A stretch of DNA of 64,000 nt from Pseudodonghicola flavimaris (GTDB lineage: Bacteria > Pseudomonadota > Alphaproteobacteria > Rhodobacterales > Rhodobacteraceae). This document shows positions 45,269 to 55,290 of the stretch, piece after piece (position 1 is the first letter of the stretch; the number at the start of each line of letters is the position of its first letter). The position numbers and the translations under genes are program-made. The stretch covers positions 1 through 64,000 of the forward strand of contig NZ_JASNJD010000012.1 in the NCBI RefSeq assembly GCF_030164425.1, written 5' to 3'. Under the pieces are notes generated by a model. That model had not been told where the DNA came from and ran no database searches. It saw nothing but the letters and a program-made list of their open reading frames with translations.

Positions 45269-46402
45269 TCAACCGCGGCGTGCGGCGGTATAGATCTCCA
45301 TCAGCTTGTCGTAATCGGCGACCGAATCGTATTCGACCGACAGCGCGCTCTCCTCCTCCAGGCTGTCCCACTGGATCGCGTCGAGCTCATCGGTGTCCCA
45401 CAGCTTGAACACCTGCGGATCGCCCATCTGTGCCACCGGGTTATAGGTGCCCTCGGCAAAGCCCACCGCCTTGCAAATCTCGGGCTTCTGCACGAATTCC
45501 AGGAAGTCCGAGGCCAGCGGGCTGGCATCCGGGTTGTTGACCAGAGAGGTCACCTCGGCCCAGACCACGCCCCCCTTGCCGTCGATCGGGCCGGACTTCG
45601 GGGTAATCCCGCGGATCTGGGTCATGCCGTCCAGACGCGCCGGCGAGGCGGTGTAGGTGCCGCCGGTGAAATAGGCGTCGATCTCGCCGTTGATCAGCGC
45701 GGTGTTCATCGCCACCAGATCGTCCGTCATCATCTTCGCCCCGGCGAAGATCTTCTTGGCCACCCCCTCGAAGGTCGCGAAGCCCGCCTCGTCCAGCGGC
45801 TTGAACGGGTTCAGGTCGCCGGTCAGGCACATGTGGATCAGGTTCCAGTTGTCATAGGTCAGGATGCCGAAACGCCCTGCCATGTCCGGTTCCAGGAACA
45901 GTTTCCAGCCCATGTCCTCGGCCATCTCGCGGCTGATCTTGTCGGTATTGACCACGAAGGAGAACGGGCCGTAGCGCTGCGGCATGCCGATCAGCTCGCC
46001 ATCGTCGGCAAAGGCCATCGGATAGGGCGGGTTGCCATATTCCGGCGTCATCCGCTCGAAGTAGGGCATGAACCGCTCCTTATCGAGCGGCTTGATCAGC
46101 CCCTCGGGATAGAGCTGGCCACGTGCCCAGGGCTGGTTCAGGTTGATCAGGTCCCAGACGTTGACCTCGCCCGCGCGCAGCTTGTTGATCATGTCGGGAT
46201 CGGAGGTGCCGCTCTCGGCGCGCACCGTGGCGCCCGGGTTCAGATCGCGGAACGGACCCAGCACGTCATCGGTGTTATAGCCCTCCCAGCACAGGATGTT
46301 CAGCTCGCTGCTGCGGGCGGCGAAGGACATCGAGGGGGAGAAGATCGACGCGGCGCCGGCGGCACCGAGACCCGCGGTAAAGGACCGGCGAGAAAGTTTC
46401 AT
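45269..46402 (-). CDS. periplasmic substrate-binding protein (PotD-like, Tat-exported)
   Basis: A 377-residue binding protein. Residues 1-28 are a Tat signal (MKLSRRSFTAGLGAAGAASI and on). The mature protein starts with ELNILCWEGYNTDDVLGPFR and has the domain-2 segment AYFTGGTYTASPARLDG, family PotD/PotF-like. The spermidine/putrescine set of acidic and aromatic contacts cannot be confirmed by eye, so the ligand may be a different amine. ATG at 46402 has GGAGTG upstream. It is the first gene of the minus-strand operon, divergent from the kinase. Confidence 0.9.
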   Translation of the reverse strand: MKLSRRSFTAGLGAAGAASIFSPSMSFAARSSELNILCWEGYNTDDVLGPFRDLNPGATVRAESGTSDPDMINKLRAGEVNVWDLINLNQPWARGQLYPEGLIKPLDKERFMPYFERMTPEYGNPPYPMAFADDGELIGMPQRYGPFSFVVNTDKISREMAEDMGWKLFLEPDMAGRFGILTYDNWNLIHMCLTGDLNPFKPLDEAGFATFEGVAKKIFAGAKMMTDDLVAMNTALINGEIDAYFTGGTYTASPARLDGMTQIRGITPKSGPIDGKGGVVWAEVTSLVNNPDASPLASDFLEFVQKPEICKAVGFAEGTYNPVAQMGDPQVFKLWDTDELDAIQWDSLEEESALSVEYDSVADYDKLMEIYTAARRG

Positions 46403-46555
46403 GTGACACTCCATATCTGTTGGGCGCATCGGCACGGCGGCCTGCGCTTTCGGTTGGCCCCACGCGGCTGGACCACGAGAGCGGGACGTAAGAGTTGTTG
46501 TCGCGGCAACCTTGTCGCGCTGCCTTGAGCTCAGGCTTCCCAAAAGTTTCTGTGG

Positions 46556-46575
46556 TTGCAACGAAAATGTTGCAA
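46556..46575. promoter_or_regulatory. operator TTGCAAC-N6-GTTGCAA in the kinase/transporter divergent region
   Basis: A perfect 7-base inverted repeat with a 6-base spacer, flanked by CTGTG and CACAG which extend the symmetry, lies 55-75 bases before the kinase TTG and 150-175 before the binding-protein ATG. It could be bound by the DeoR-type protein encoded at 49018-49803, so the importer operon and the kinase gene may share control. Confidence 0.6.
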
Positions 46576-46629
46576 GTCACAGATTTTTTGTTTTACTGAA
46601 CAGAAAATCGGCTCGGAAATGAGGAAATT

Positions 46630-47628
46630 TTGACCTTGCTCTATCAGGAAGATTTCATCGCGCAGCTGGAAGATGGCCTGAAACCCCTTCTGAAACAGTG
46701 GGGTATGAGAGATTCGACAGAGCTCAAACTGCTCACGGTCTCGGAGAATGCCACTTTCATCGCCCGAGACCCGGACCGGACCAACCCGGTAATTCTGCGA
46801 GTTCACAGACCGAACTACCACAAAAAGGAAGAGATCCTGTCCGAGCTGGCCTGGATTGCCGCACTGCAGCAGTCCGGCGCCGTGGAAACGCCCGCACTGG
46901 TGCCGACCGTCTCCGGCGGCTATCTCGCCTCGTTTCAGGACGGTCACGACACCCGCTATGTGGTCGGGTTCGAATTCATGGAGGGTCATGAGCCCGACGC
47001 CGACGCGGCGCTGGTGCCCGGCTTTCGGCTACTGGGCGAACTCTCCGCCCGGCTGCATCGTCAAGTCGAGTGCTGGCAGACGCCCGATGGCTTCACCCGC
47101 AAGACCTGGGACTTCGACAGCGCCTTCGGAGCGGCCCCGCTCTGGGGCGACTGGCGCGCCGCGCTCGGGCTAGCCCCGGCGGGAGAGACGCTGCTGGAAC
47201 ACGCCCTGGACAAGCTGAAGACGCGACTTGACGCCTATGGCAAGGGTCCCGACCGCTTTGGCCTGATCCACGCCGATCTGCGGCTTGCCAACCTGTTGAT
47301 GCGCGATGACGGGCTCGGGGTGATCGATTTCGACGACTGCGGCTATTCCTGGTTCGTGTACGATTTCGCCTCCGCCATCTCGTTCCACGAACTGAATCCG
47401 ATCGTGCCCGACCTGCAGCGCGCCTGGCTTGAAGGTTATCGTAGCATCCGCCCGCTCTCGGCCGAGGACGAGGCGATGATCCCCGATTTCATCATGTACC
47501 GCCGTTTGCTGCTGACCGCCTGGATCGCCAGCCACGCGGAAACCGACACCGCAAGGGAGGCGGGTCTCGACGCCTATACCGCCGGCACGCTGGCCCTGGC
47601 GAAATCCTATCTGGAGGATGCGGCATGA
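46630..47628 (+). CDS. aminoglycoside-phosphotransferase-fold small-molecule kinase
   Basis: A 332-residue APH-fold kinase. The phosphate-binding N lobe has ENATFIARDPDRTNPVILRV (with the lysine/HKKEE-type area after it). The catalytic loop is FGLIHADLRLANLLMRDDGL and the metal-binding DFDD motif is in GVIDFDDCGYSWFVYDFASA, as in hydroxylysine kinase, choline kinase-like and homoserine kinase II enzymes. The start is TTG at 46630 (GAGGAA 3 bases upstream). It overlaps the next gene as ATGA. With a class III PLP partner, phosphorylation of an amino alcohol (for example a hydroxylated lysine or ethanolamine-like compound) is likely. Confidence 0.85.
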   Translation: MTLLYQEDFIAQLEDGLKPLLKQWGMRDSTELKLLTVSENATFIARDPDRTNPVILRVHRPNYHKKEEILSELAWIAALQQSGAVETPALVPTVSGGYLASFQDGHDTRYVVGFEFMEGHEPDADAALVPGFRLLGELSARLHRQVECWQTPDGFTRKTWDFDSAFGAAPLWGDWRAALGLAPAGETLLEHALDKLKTRLDAYGKGPDRFGLIHADLRLANLLMRDDGLGVIDFDDCGYSWFVYDFASAISFHELNPIVPDLQRAWLEGYRSIRPLSAEDEAMIPDFIMYRRLLLTAWIASHAETDTAREAGLDAYTAGTLALAKSYLEDAA

Positions 47629-48950
47629 ACACCCAGACACCGCAGGGCGAGGTCCGGCAAATCCTCGAGATGAATGCCTTCAAACCCGGCGACACCAAGG
47701 CCGAGGCGGTGGAACGCCGGCTCGCCAACCTTGGCGCCGCCTCGGTGCTCTTCTACCGCCAGCCGATTGAGATGGTCGCGGCACAAGGCGCCTGGATGAT
47801 TGCCCGGGACGGCACCCGCTATCTCGATTTCTACAACAACGTCCCCTCTGTCGGTCATTCCCACCCCCGGGTGGTTGAGGCGGTCGCGACCCAGATCGGC
47901 AAGCTCAACACCAACACCCGCTATATCGTCGCCATCGTCGACGAGTATCTGGAAGCCCTGAAATCGCACCTGCCCGCGGCGCTGTCGAATGTGGTGATGA
48001 CCTGTTCGGGCAGCGAGGCCAACGATCTGGCGATCCGCGTCGCCCGCGCCGCCACCGGCGGCACCGGCATCATCGTCACCGAGACCGCCTATCACGGTAA
48101 TACCGCGCTGGTGACCGAAACCTCGCCCTCCGCCCTCAAGCGCGGCAGCCTGCCCGATCACGTCATCGCCGTTCCGCCGCCCAGTGCCGGGCATTTCGGC
48201 AACGATATCGCCGGCGGCTTCCGCGCCAGCATCGAGGCGGCGATCGCCGAATTCGGCCGCCGCGGCATCCGACCCGCCGCGCTGTTGGCCGATTCGATCT
48301 TCTCGTCCGACGGCATCTTCGCCGATCCCGCTGGCTTCCTCCGCCCCGCCGTCGAGGCGATGCGCGCCGCCGGCGGGCTCTTCATCGCCGATGAGGTGCA
48401 ACCCGGTTTCGCCCGCACCGGAGAGGCATTCTGGGGCTTTGCCCGCCACGGGGTGACGCCCGATCTGGTCACCATGGGCAAACCGATGGGCAATGGCTTT
48501 CCCATGGCCGGCATGGCGGCGAAGCCCGAGCATCTGGCCAGCTTCTGCACCGATGTCGGCTATTTCAACACCTTCGGCGGCAACCCGGTGGCCGCCGCCG
48601 CTGGGCTCGCCGTGCTCGATGTGATCCGGGAGCAGGGGTTGCAGCAGAACGCGCTGGAGACCGGGCGCCTCCTGCTCGACGGGCTGCGCGACATCGCCGC
48701 ATCAGAGCCCCGCGTCGCCGAGGTGCGCGGTGCCGGGCTGTTCATCGGCGTCGATCTCGCGGAGGAAGAGACTGGCCGGCCCGATGCGGATTTGACCGTC
48801 AGGGTGATCGACGCCATGCGTGATCAGGGGGTGCTGATCGGCGCCGCCGGCCGCTATGGGGCGACACTGAAGGTTCGCCCGCCGCTCTGCCTGAACCAGG
48901 CGGAGGCCGAGCAATTCCTTTCCGCCTTCCGCGCCGCGATCCGCAGCTGA
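47625..48950 (+). CDS. class III PLP-dependent aminotransferase or phospho-lyase
   Basis: A 441-residue class III PLP enzyme. It has the N-terminal VLFYRQPIEMVAAQGAWMIA then RDGTRYLDFYNNVPSVGHSH, the PLP-phosphate segment VMTCSGSEANDLAIRVARAA, the HG after TETAY, the aspartate in FIADEVQPGFARTG and the Schiff-base lysine in VTMGKPMGNGFPMAGM. The arrangement with an APH-type kinase is that of the phosphohydroxylysine and phosphoethanolamine phospho-lyases (AGXT2L group), which eliminate phosphate and ammonia; a simple aminotransferase is the alternative. It overlaps the kinase stop as ATGA. Confidence 0.85.
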   Translation: MNTQTPQGEVRQILEMNAFKPGDTKAEAVERRLANLGAASVLFYRQPIEMVAAQGAWMIARDGTRYLDFYNNVPSVGHSHPRVVEAVATQIGKLNTNTRYIVAIVDEYLEALKSHLPAALSNVVMTCSGSEANDLAIRVARAATGGTGIIVTETAYHGNTALVTETSPSALKRGSLPDHVIAVPPPSAGHFGNDIAGGFRASIEAAIAEFGRRGIRPAALLADSIFSSDGIFADPAGFLRPAVEAMRAAGGLFIADEVQPGFARTGEAFWGFARHGVTPDLVTMGKPMGNGFPMAGMAAKPEHLASFCTDVGYFNTFGGNPVAAAAGLAVLDVIREQGLQQNALETGRLLLDGLRDIAASEPRVAEVRGAGLFIGVDLAEEETGRPDADLTVRVIDAMRDQGVLIGAAGRYGATLKVRPPLCLNQAEAEQFLSAFRAAIRS

Positions 48951-48964
48951 GCTGAGGCGGCTCC

Positions 48965-49007
48965 CGCGCGCCTCCCCCCAGGGGCGCGCGCCAGGCCCGG
49001 GGGCCTG
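48965..49007. terminator. two GC-rich hairpins between convergent genes
   Basis: CGCGCGCC / GGCGCGCG (48965-48990, 10-base loop) is followed by CAGGCCC / GGGCCTG (48992-49007). They lie between the PLP-enzyme gene and the convergent DeoR-type gene and probably end transcription from both sides; no U tract. Confidence 0.5.
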
Positions 49008-49017
49008 CCCGAAGCGC

Positions 49018-49803
49018 CTATCCCTCGGCCAGAATGAACTGCACCTCGCGCCGCTCCAGCGCCCGCATCAGCGGGCCTTCCGGGCGGCGGTCGCTGACCA
49101 GCGTTTCGATCTCGCTCCACTGCGCGTAGCGCGCGGTCGCCATGCGGTCGAATTTGCTGTGGTCGGCGACGATCATGTTGTGGCTCGCCTGCCGCAGCAT
49201 GGTGCCATAGACATCCGCAGCCTCGAACAGCGCGTCGCTCGGCCCGTCCGGCGACAGGGCCGAGGCACCGAGGATCGCCCAGTCGGCCGCATAATCCTGC
49301 AGGAACCGGATCGTCTGCGCCCCGTGCATCGCCCCCTCGCCCGCGTGATAGATGCCGGGCGCCATGATGATGCGGATCGTCGGGTTCTGCGCCAGCGCCA
49401 TGGCGACGGCAAAGCTGTGGGCAATCACGGTGACGTTGCGCAGTTCGAAGGCGAGCCGCTTGGCCAGAATGGCGGTGGTCGCACCGGAACCGATCATGAA
49501 GGTCTTGCCATGCGCGCATTGGCGAAACGCAGAACGGGCGATGGCCTCGCGCTCCTTCACCAGTTCGCGTTCGCGCTGGGACAGCGCCGGCTCGGCCTCC
49601 GCACGCAGCATCGCCCCGCCATAGGTGCGGCTGATCAGCCCCTGCTCCGCCAGTTCCTCCAGATCGCGCCGGATCGTTTCCGTCGTCACTTCAAGCCGCG
49701 CCGCAAGCGCCTTGACGCGCATCGTCGGTTCTTGCGCCAGGATCTGCAAGATATCCTGCTGGCGTCTTACCCGCTTAGAATACCTTCCGGGGCCTGCGGC
49801 CAT
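49018..49803 (-). CDS. DeoR/GlpR-family transcriptional regulator
   Basis: A 261-residue DeoR-type repressor. The helix-turn-helix is in RRQQDILQILAQEPTMRVKA then LAARLEVTTETIRRDLEELA, followed by a sugar-phosphate-isomerase-like effector domain (MIGSGATTAILAKRLAFELR, ILGASALSPDGPSDALFEAA). These regulators usually sense phosphorylated compounds, which fits a pathway that begins with a kinase. It lies convergent to the PLP enzyme and is the nearest regulator to the operator at 46556-46575. Confidence 0.9.
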   Translation of the reverse strand: MAAGPGRYSKRVRRQQDILQILAQEPTMRVKALAARLEVTTETIRRDLEELAEQGLISRTYGGAMLRAEAEPALSQRERELVKEREAIARSAFRQCAHGKTFMIGSGATTAILAKRLAFELRNVTVIAHSFAVAMALAQNPTIRIIMAPGIYHAGEGAMHGAQTIRFLQDYAADWAILGASALSPDGPSDALFEAADVYGTMLRQASHNMIVADHSKFDRMATARYAQWSEIETLVSDRRPEGPLMRALERREVQFILAEG

Positions 49804-50049
49804 ATTTCACTCTCCCTGCTGCGCCCGCATCTTACCGGGCGACCCTTCCGGCCGGATCTGCAATCCGGCGCGGCGCCCGGTCCCCGCAACGGATCCATGC
49901 TGGCAAAGGATGTAGGCCAGTTCCGCGATGAACGGTACCGTTTCCAACCGCATCCCCCGGTCGGAACCGAACGCGTTGACGCCCTGGCAGGCGGCGCGAA
50001 GGACACCGGTTCTGAACTGGCGATTTCGGTTCCCGCATCGCACCCGGAG

Positions 50050-50694
50050 TCAGCGCAATGCGCAGGCGGCTGCGGCCAGGGCGCGGATATCGTCCCAGGC
50101 GCCGGCCGCCACCGCCGCTTTCGGCGCGACCCAGCTGCCGCCGACGCAGGGCACGGTGGGCAGCCGCAGGTAATCGGGCGCATTGGCCGCCGAAACGCCG
50201 CCGGTCGGGCAGAAGGAAATCCCCGGCAGCGGCCCCGCCAGCGCGGCGAGCGCGGCGGCGCCCCCGGCCGCAGCGGCGGGGAAGAATTTCAGCATGTCAT
50301 AGCCGCGCGCCGCCAGCCGCATCGCCTCGCTCGCCGTCGCCGCCCCGGGCAGGAGCGGCAGGCCCGCCGCCTCGCAGGCATCAAGCAGTTCCTCCGTCGC
50401 GCCGGGAGAGACGGCAAACGCAGCGCCCATCTCCACCGCCAGTTCCACATCCGCCGGGGTGATCACGGTGCCGGCCCCGACCACCGCCCCCGCGACCGAC
50501 GCCATGGCACGGATCGCCTCGGGCGCCGCCGCTGTGCGCAGGGTCACCTCCAGCACCGGCAGACCGCCAGCGACCAGCGCCTCGCCCAGGGGCACCGCGC
50601 GGGCGGCCTCCTCGATCACCAGGACCGGGATCACCGGAGCGAGGTCTGCGAGCTCCCGCATCCGGCGGCTGGCGCTGCCAGGATCAATCGGCAT
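50050..50694 (-). CDS. eda: 2-dehydro-3-deoxy-phosphogluconate aldolase
   Basis: A 214-residue KDPG/KHG aldolase: LEVTLRT carries the catalytic glutamate, [18 protein letters not shown] carries the Schiff-base lysine, and [20 protein letters not shown] closes the barrel. It cleaves 2-keto-3-deoxy-6-phosphogluconate to pyruvate and glyceraldehyde-3-phosphate. ATG at 50694 lies inside the last codons of edd (11-base overlap), so the two are coupled, the usual Entner-Doudoroff pair. Confidence 0.93.
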   Translation of the reverse strand: MPIDPGSASRRMRELADLAPVIPVLVIEEAARAVPLGEALVAGGLPVLEVTLRTAAAPEAIRAMASVAGAVVGAGTVITPADVELAVEMGAAFAVSPGATEELLDACEAAGLPLLPGAATASEAMRLAARGYDMLKFFPAAAAGGAAALAALAGPLPGISFCPTGGVSAANAPDYLRLPTVPCVGGSWVAPKAAVAAGAWDDIRALAAAACALR

Positions 50695-52504
50695 CGGAAC
50701 CTCCGAACACGCTGGCGCCTTCGGTCGCCGGGCCGACATGGGCGCGAAAAGCGGCAAACAGTTCACGCCCGACCCCGGCCTGATGGCCAGAGAGGTCCGC
50801 ACTGGCGGGCGCCCGGTCCAGAACGCCCGCCGTCAGGATCTCCAGCCGTCCCGCCGGCGCATCGAGCCGCAGCAGATCGCCATCGCGCAGCCGAGCGATC
50901 GGGCCACCCTCCAGTGCCTCCGGGCTGACGTGAATCGCTGCCGGCACCTTGCCCGAGGCACCCGACATCCGCCCGTCGGTGACCAGCGCCACCTTCAGCC
51001 CGCGGCCCTGCAGGATCGACAGCACCGGGGTCAGGCTGTGCAGCTCGGGCATGCCATTGGCGCGCGGCCCCTGGAACCGCACCACGACGATGACATCGCT
51101 GGTAAACTCCCCGGCCTGAAAGGCGGCCTTGACCGCTTCCTGATCGTCGAAGACCCGCACCGGCGCCTCGACCACGTGATGTTCTGGCGCCACGGCAGAG
51201 ACCTTGATCACCGCCTCCCCCAGTGCGCCGTCCAGCTTCTTCAGACCGCCCGTGGGCTGGAACGGGTCGGAGGCCGGACGCAGGATCTGCGCGTTGACGC
51301 TCTCTCCCGGCCCCTCCTGCCAGATCAGCGCACCGTCGATCAGCTTCGGCTCGCGGGTATAGCGGGCAAGCCCCGGACCGGCGACCGTCTCGGTATCCGC
51401 ATGCAGCAACCCCGCATCCAGCAGGGTGCCGATGACATAGGCCAGACCACCGGCGGCGTGGAAATGGTTCACATCCGCCAGACCGTTGGGATAGACCCGC
51501 GCCACCAGCGGCGTGATCGCGGAGATATCCGAGAAATCCTGCCAGTCCAGCACGATGCCGCCGGCCCGCGCCATGGCGACCAGATGCATCAAGTGATTGG
51601 TCGATCCGCCGGTGGCGTTCAGCCCGACGATACCGTTGACGAAGGCGCGTTCGTCCAGAATGCGGCAGGTGGGGGTGTAGGTCTCGCCCAGGGCGCTCAG
51701 CTCCAGCGCCCGCTGCGCCCCGGCCCGGGTCAGCGCCGTGCGCATTTCCGTGCCCGGGTTGACGAAGCTGGCACCGGGCAGCTGCAGCCCCATGATCTCC
51801 ATCAGCATCTGGTTGGAATTCGCGGTGCCGTAGAAGGTGCAGGTGCCCGGCCCGTGGTAGGCCGCCATCTCCGCCGCCATCAGCGCCGCGCGCCCGACCT
51901 CGCCCTTGGCGAATTGCTGGCGCACCCTGGCCTTTTCGTCATTGGGCAGGCCGCTGGTCATCGGCCCGGCCGGCAGGAACACCGCCGGCAGGTGGCCGAA
52001 GGCCTGTGCCGCGATCACCAGCCCCGGCACGATCTTGTCGCAGACCCCGAGAAACACCGCCGCGTCGAACACATTGTGACTGAGCGCCACCCCCGCCGCC
52101 ATGGCGATCACATCGCGGGAAAACAGGCTCAGCTCCATCCCCGCGGTGCCCTGGGTGACCCCGTCGCACATCGCAGGCACGCCACCGGCGACCTGCGCGG
52201 TCGCCCCCAGCACGCGGGCGGCCTCCCGGATGATCGACGGGAAATGTTCGAACGGCTGATGCGCCGACAGCATATCGTTATAGGCGGTGACGATACCCAG
52301 GTTACCGCCCGGCCCCGCGGCCAGTGCCGCCTGATCCTCCCCCGCGCCGGCATAGGCATGCGCCTGTCCGGAACAGGCCAGATGCCGCCGCGCCGGGCCC
52401 TGCCCCCGCGCCGTCTCCATCCGCGCAAGATAGGCGGCGCGCGTCGGCGCGCTGCGGTCGATGATCCGGTCGGTGATCTCCCGAAGGGTGGGATTCAAAG
52501 TCAT
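50684..52504 (-). CDS. edd: 6-phosphogluconate dehydratase
   Basis: A 606-residue iron-sulfur dehydratase of the IlvD/Edd family. Conserved segments with cysteines include [40 protein letters not shown] and [20 protein letters not shown]. It also has the family-typical [16 protein letters not shown] and [20 protein letters not shown]. It removes water from 6-phosphogluconate to give KDPG for the coupled aldolase. Length matches Edd (about 603). The start is ATG at 52504. Confidence 0.94.
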   Translation of the reverse strand: MTLNPTLREITDRIIDRSAPTRAAYLARMETARGQGPARRHLACSGQAHAYAGAGEDQAALAAGPGGNLGIVTAYNDMLSAHQPFEHFPSIIREAARVLGATAQVAGGVPAMCDGVTQGTAGMELSLFSRDVIAMAAGVALSHNVFDAAVFLGVCDKIVPGLVIAAQAFGHLPAVFLPAGPMTSGLPNDEKARVRQQFAKGEVGRAALMAAEMAAYHGPGTCTFYGTANSNQMLMEIMGLQLPGASFVNPGTEMRTALTRAGAQRALELSALGETYTPTCRILDERAFVNGIVGLNATGGSTNHLMHLVAMARAGGIVLDWQDFSDISAITPLVARVYPNGLADVNHFHAAGGLAYVIGTLLDAGLLHADTETVAGPGLARYTREPKLIDGALIWQEGPGESVNAQILRPASDPFQPTGGLKKLDGALGEAVIKVSAVAPEHHVVEAPVRVFDDQEAVKAAFQAGEFTSDVIVVVRFQGPRANGMPELHSLTPVLSILQGRGLKVALVTDGRMSGASGKVPAAIHVSPEALEGGPIARLRDGDLLRLDAPAGRLEILTAGVLDRAPASADLSGHQAGVGRELFAAFRAHVGPATEGASVFGGSDAD

Positions 52505-52995
52505 CTGTCATCCTGCCCGGCCCGTGCAGTCTCACGGGCGATACCGCATTGTCCCAGCCCCACCGCCGGGTTGCAAGCCTCCTGCCCCGGCCAGACCACG
52601 TGTCGCGGACGCCCACCCGCGGCGTCGCGACGATGCGCGGCGTCGATCCTGAATTGAACTGTCACTCGTAACCCTTTTCACTGAAATCAGAAATACCCCG
52701 CCCTGGCGGAGACTTCGCGGCGCTGCGGCACCACGGCCCGGCTCCGGTCAGTGCGCGAGAGGTGAGAACATGCGTCCTCGCCCGAAATTGCCCACATCTT
52801 ATGCACCGTCCCGGGAGCCGATCCAAGAAAATATCGGGATCCAGCAAATAATGATGAGATTTACCTGAATAACCTGCCAACCGATATCGCGAAAACACAA
52901 GCCTGATCACATCAGCGAACTGATGAAGTATCTCTCAATCTGGGGATAACGCGCGACCCGCTGGCACCAGCCAGGCGCGATCCGGCAAGGATGCC
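52505..52995. other. 491-base interval between edd and ptsP
   Basis: No recognisable gene. The section 52800-52935 is AT-richer and may hold regulatory sequence for edd-eda, whose promoter must lie here. A short open frame at 52662-52910 on the minus strand has no family signature. Confidence 0.45.
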
Positions 52996-55239
52996 TCAGG
53001 ATTGGGCGCGCAGATAGTCCAGCACCGCCGGGCGCACCGATTGCAGGCCGCGATGGCGGGCATCGATGATCACCTTGCGCAGCGCCCCGAGGTCGACGCG
53101 ATGCAGCAGGCTCTTGACCGGACCGATCGAGGCCGGGCGCATCGACAGGGTGCGGATGCCGATGGCGGCGAGACAGATCGCCTCGATCGGCCGTCCGGCA
53201 TCCTCGCCGCAGAAGCTCAGCGGCGTGCCGGAGCGCTCGCAGCGCTCCACGATCCGTTCGATCAGGCTGAGGAAACTGACGTTCAGCGTATCGTAGCGCC
53301 GCCGCACCCGTTCGTTCTCCCGGTCGGCGGCGAAGAAGAACTGCTTCAGATCATTGCCGCCGATCGACAAGAAGCCGACCTCATCGAAGAATTTCTGCGG
53401 CGCGAAGGCCAGCGAGGGCGTCTCCAGCATCGCCCCGATCTCCAGCCGCTCAGGCAGCGTGTGGCCCAGCTTGCGTTCGCGGGCGAGCGTGCGGTCGACC
53501 TCGGCCCGGGCCTCACGGTATTCCTCGGCCTGGGCGACGAAGGGGAACATGATGGTCAGCGGCCGGCCATCGGCGGCCCGCATCAGCGCCTGCAGCTGCA
53601 TCCGCATCACGCCCGGTTTGTCCAGACCGACGCGGATCGCCCGCCAGCCCAGTGCCGGGTTGGGTTCGTCCTGCGGCTTCATATAGGGCAGCACCTTGTC
53701 CGACCCGATATCGAGCGTACGGAACACCACCCGCTTGTCGCCGGCGGCATCCAGCACCCGGGCATAGAGCGCGACCAGTTCGGAACGCTTCGGCATCTTG
53801 TTGCGGACCAGGAACTGCAGCTCGGTCCGGAACAGGCCGACCCCCTCGGCGCCGGAGCTTTCCAGCGACGGCAGATCCGCCATCAGCCCGGCGTTCATAT
53901 GCAGCGCCACGGTCTGACCATCGCGGCTGATGGCCGGCTTGTCGCGGATCGAGGCATAGCGTTCCTGCGCCTCCGCCCGCATCGCGATCTTGTCGCGGAA
54001 GGCGCCGACCACCGTATCGTCCGGCCGCAGATGGACCAGCCCCTGCTCGCCATCGACCATGATGTGATCGCCGTTCAGTGCTTCTGTAGTAATTCTCTGG
54101 GCCCGGACCACCAGCGGGATCGCCAGCGCACGGGCAACGATGGCCGCATGCGACCCGACCGAGCCCTCCTCCAGCACGATGCCGCGCAGGGTCCGGCCAT
54201 ATTCCAGCAGGTCGCCCGGCCCGATGTTGCGGGCCACCAGGATCGGATCGGCCGGCAGATCGGCACCGGTGTGTTGCCCCTGCCCGGTCAGGATCCGCAG
54301 CAGCCGGTTGGACAGATCGTCCAGGTCGGACAGCCGTTCCCGCAGATAGGCGTCCTGCGACTGCGCCATCCGGTTGCGCGCCAGGCTCTGTTCCTTCTCG
54401 ACCGCGGCCTCGGCACTGAGCCCGCGCGAGATATCCTCCTCCATCCGCCGCATCCAGCCCTTGGAATTGGCGAACATCCGGTAGGTTTCCAGAACCTGCA
54501 GCTGTTCCTTGTCATCGGCCCGCGACATTTCCAGCATCTTGTCGACGCCGACGCGCAGCTCCTCGACCGCGTCATGCAGCCGCTCGGTCTCGCGCTGCGG
54601 ATCGTCGGCAATCGGGTTGGTCACCACCACGCGGGGTTCATGCAGCCAGGCGTGCCCCTCGGCGGTGCCCTCCTGCGCGCTGACGCCGCGGATCAGCTCC
54701 GCCCGCTTGTGCGGCGGCGACAGTGCCGCGCCCTCGCCGACGAAGGCGCCCAGTTCGGCCATCTCGGCCAGAACCATGGCGACCACTTCCAGCGCATAGA
54801 TCTCGTCGGTGGAAAACTGCCGCTCCTCGCGCGACTGCACCACCAGCACGCCAAGGGGTTCGCCCAGCCGCTGCACCGGGATCCCCAGGAAGGAAGAATA
54901 GCGCTCCTCCCCGGTCTCCGGCATATAGCGGAACCCGCGTTCGCCCGGCGCATTGGCGGTGTTCACCACCATGCCGGTCTTGGCCACACGACCGACCAGC
55001 CCTTCGCCCAGCCGCATGCGGGTGTGATGGACGGCTTCCGCCTTCAGACCTTCGGTGGCGCAAAGCTCCAGCGTATCGGCATCGCGGAACAGGTAGACCG
55101 AGCAGACCTCGGTGCCCATGCTGTCGGCGATCAGATGGGTGATCTTGTCCAGCCGGGTCTGACCGGCATCGCTGCCGGCCATGACCTCGCGCAAGCGTCT
55201 GAGCAGCTTGCGACTCTCACTTTCCGTGCCGTCGGGCAT
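52996..55239 (-). CDS. ptsP: nitrogen-type phosphoenolpyruvate-protein phosphotransferase (EI-Ntr, GAF + EI)
   Basis: A 747-residue protein. An N-terminal GAF domain (about residues 20-165, SMGTEVCSVYLFRDADTLEL, GLVGRVAKTGMVVNTANAPG) precedes enzyme I. The phospho-histidine lies in EEGSVGSHAAIVARALAIPL, and the PEP-binding barrel ends with ECSFCGEDAGRPIEAICLA-type sequence (TPLSFCGEDAGRPIEAICLA). It starts the nitrogen-related PTS phosphorelay to NPr and EIIA-Ntr. I chose the ATG at 55239, with AGAGGT immediately upstream; a GTG four codons earlier is possible. It follows lysC, a common alphaproteobacterial order. Confidence 0.93.
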   Translation of the reverse strand: MPDGTESESRKLLRRLREVMAGSDAGQTRLDKITHLIADSMGTEVCSVYLFRDADTLELCATEGLKAEAVHHTRMRLGEGLVGRVAKTGMVVNTANAPGERGFRYMPETGEERYSSFLGIPVQRLGEPLGVLVVQSREERQFSTDEIYALEVVAMVLAEMAELGAFVGEGAALSPPHKRAELIRGVSAQEGTAEGHAWLHEPRVVVTNPIADDPQRETERLHDAVEELRVGVDKMLEMSRADDKEQLQVLETYRMFANSKGWMRRMEEDISRGLSAEAAVEKEQSLARNRMAQSQDAYLRERLSDLDDLSNRLLRILTGQGQHTGADLPADPILVARNIGPGDLLEYGRTLRGIVLEEGSVGSHAAIVARALAIPLVVRAQRITTEALNGDHIMVDGEQGLVHLRPDDTVVGAFRDKIAMRAEAQERYASIRDKPAISRDGQTVALHMNAGLMADLPSLESSGAEGVGLFRTELQFLVRNKMPKRSELVALYARVLDAAGDKRVVFRTLDIGSDKVLPYMKPQDEPNPALGWRAIRVGLDKPGVMRMQLQALMRAADGRPLTIMFPFVAQAEEYREARAEVDRTLARERKLGHTLPERLEIGAMLETPSLAFAPQKFFDEVGFLSIGGNDLKQFFFAADRENERVRRRYDTLNVSFLSLIERIVERCERSGTPLSFCGEDAGRPIEAICLAAIGIRTLSMRPASIGPVKSLLHRVDLGALRKVIIDARHRGLQSVRPAVLDYLRAQS

Positions 55240-55290
55240 TGACCTCTTCACATCGCGGCGGACGCCGGCGAGCCGGGCGCAGGTCTGCGC

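Noticed and set aside
52662..52910. Small minus-strand frame between ptsP and edd
   Set aside because: No family signature and unlikely amino-acid composition; treated as part of a non-coding gap.
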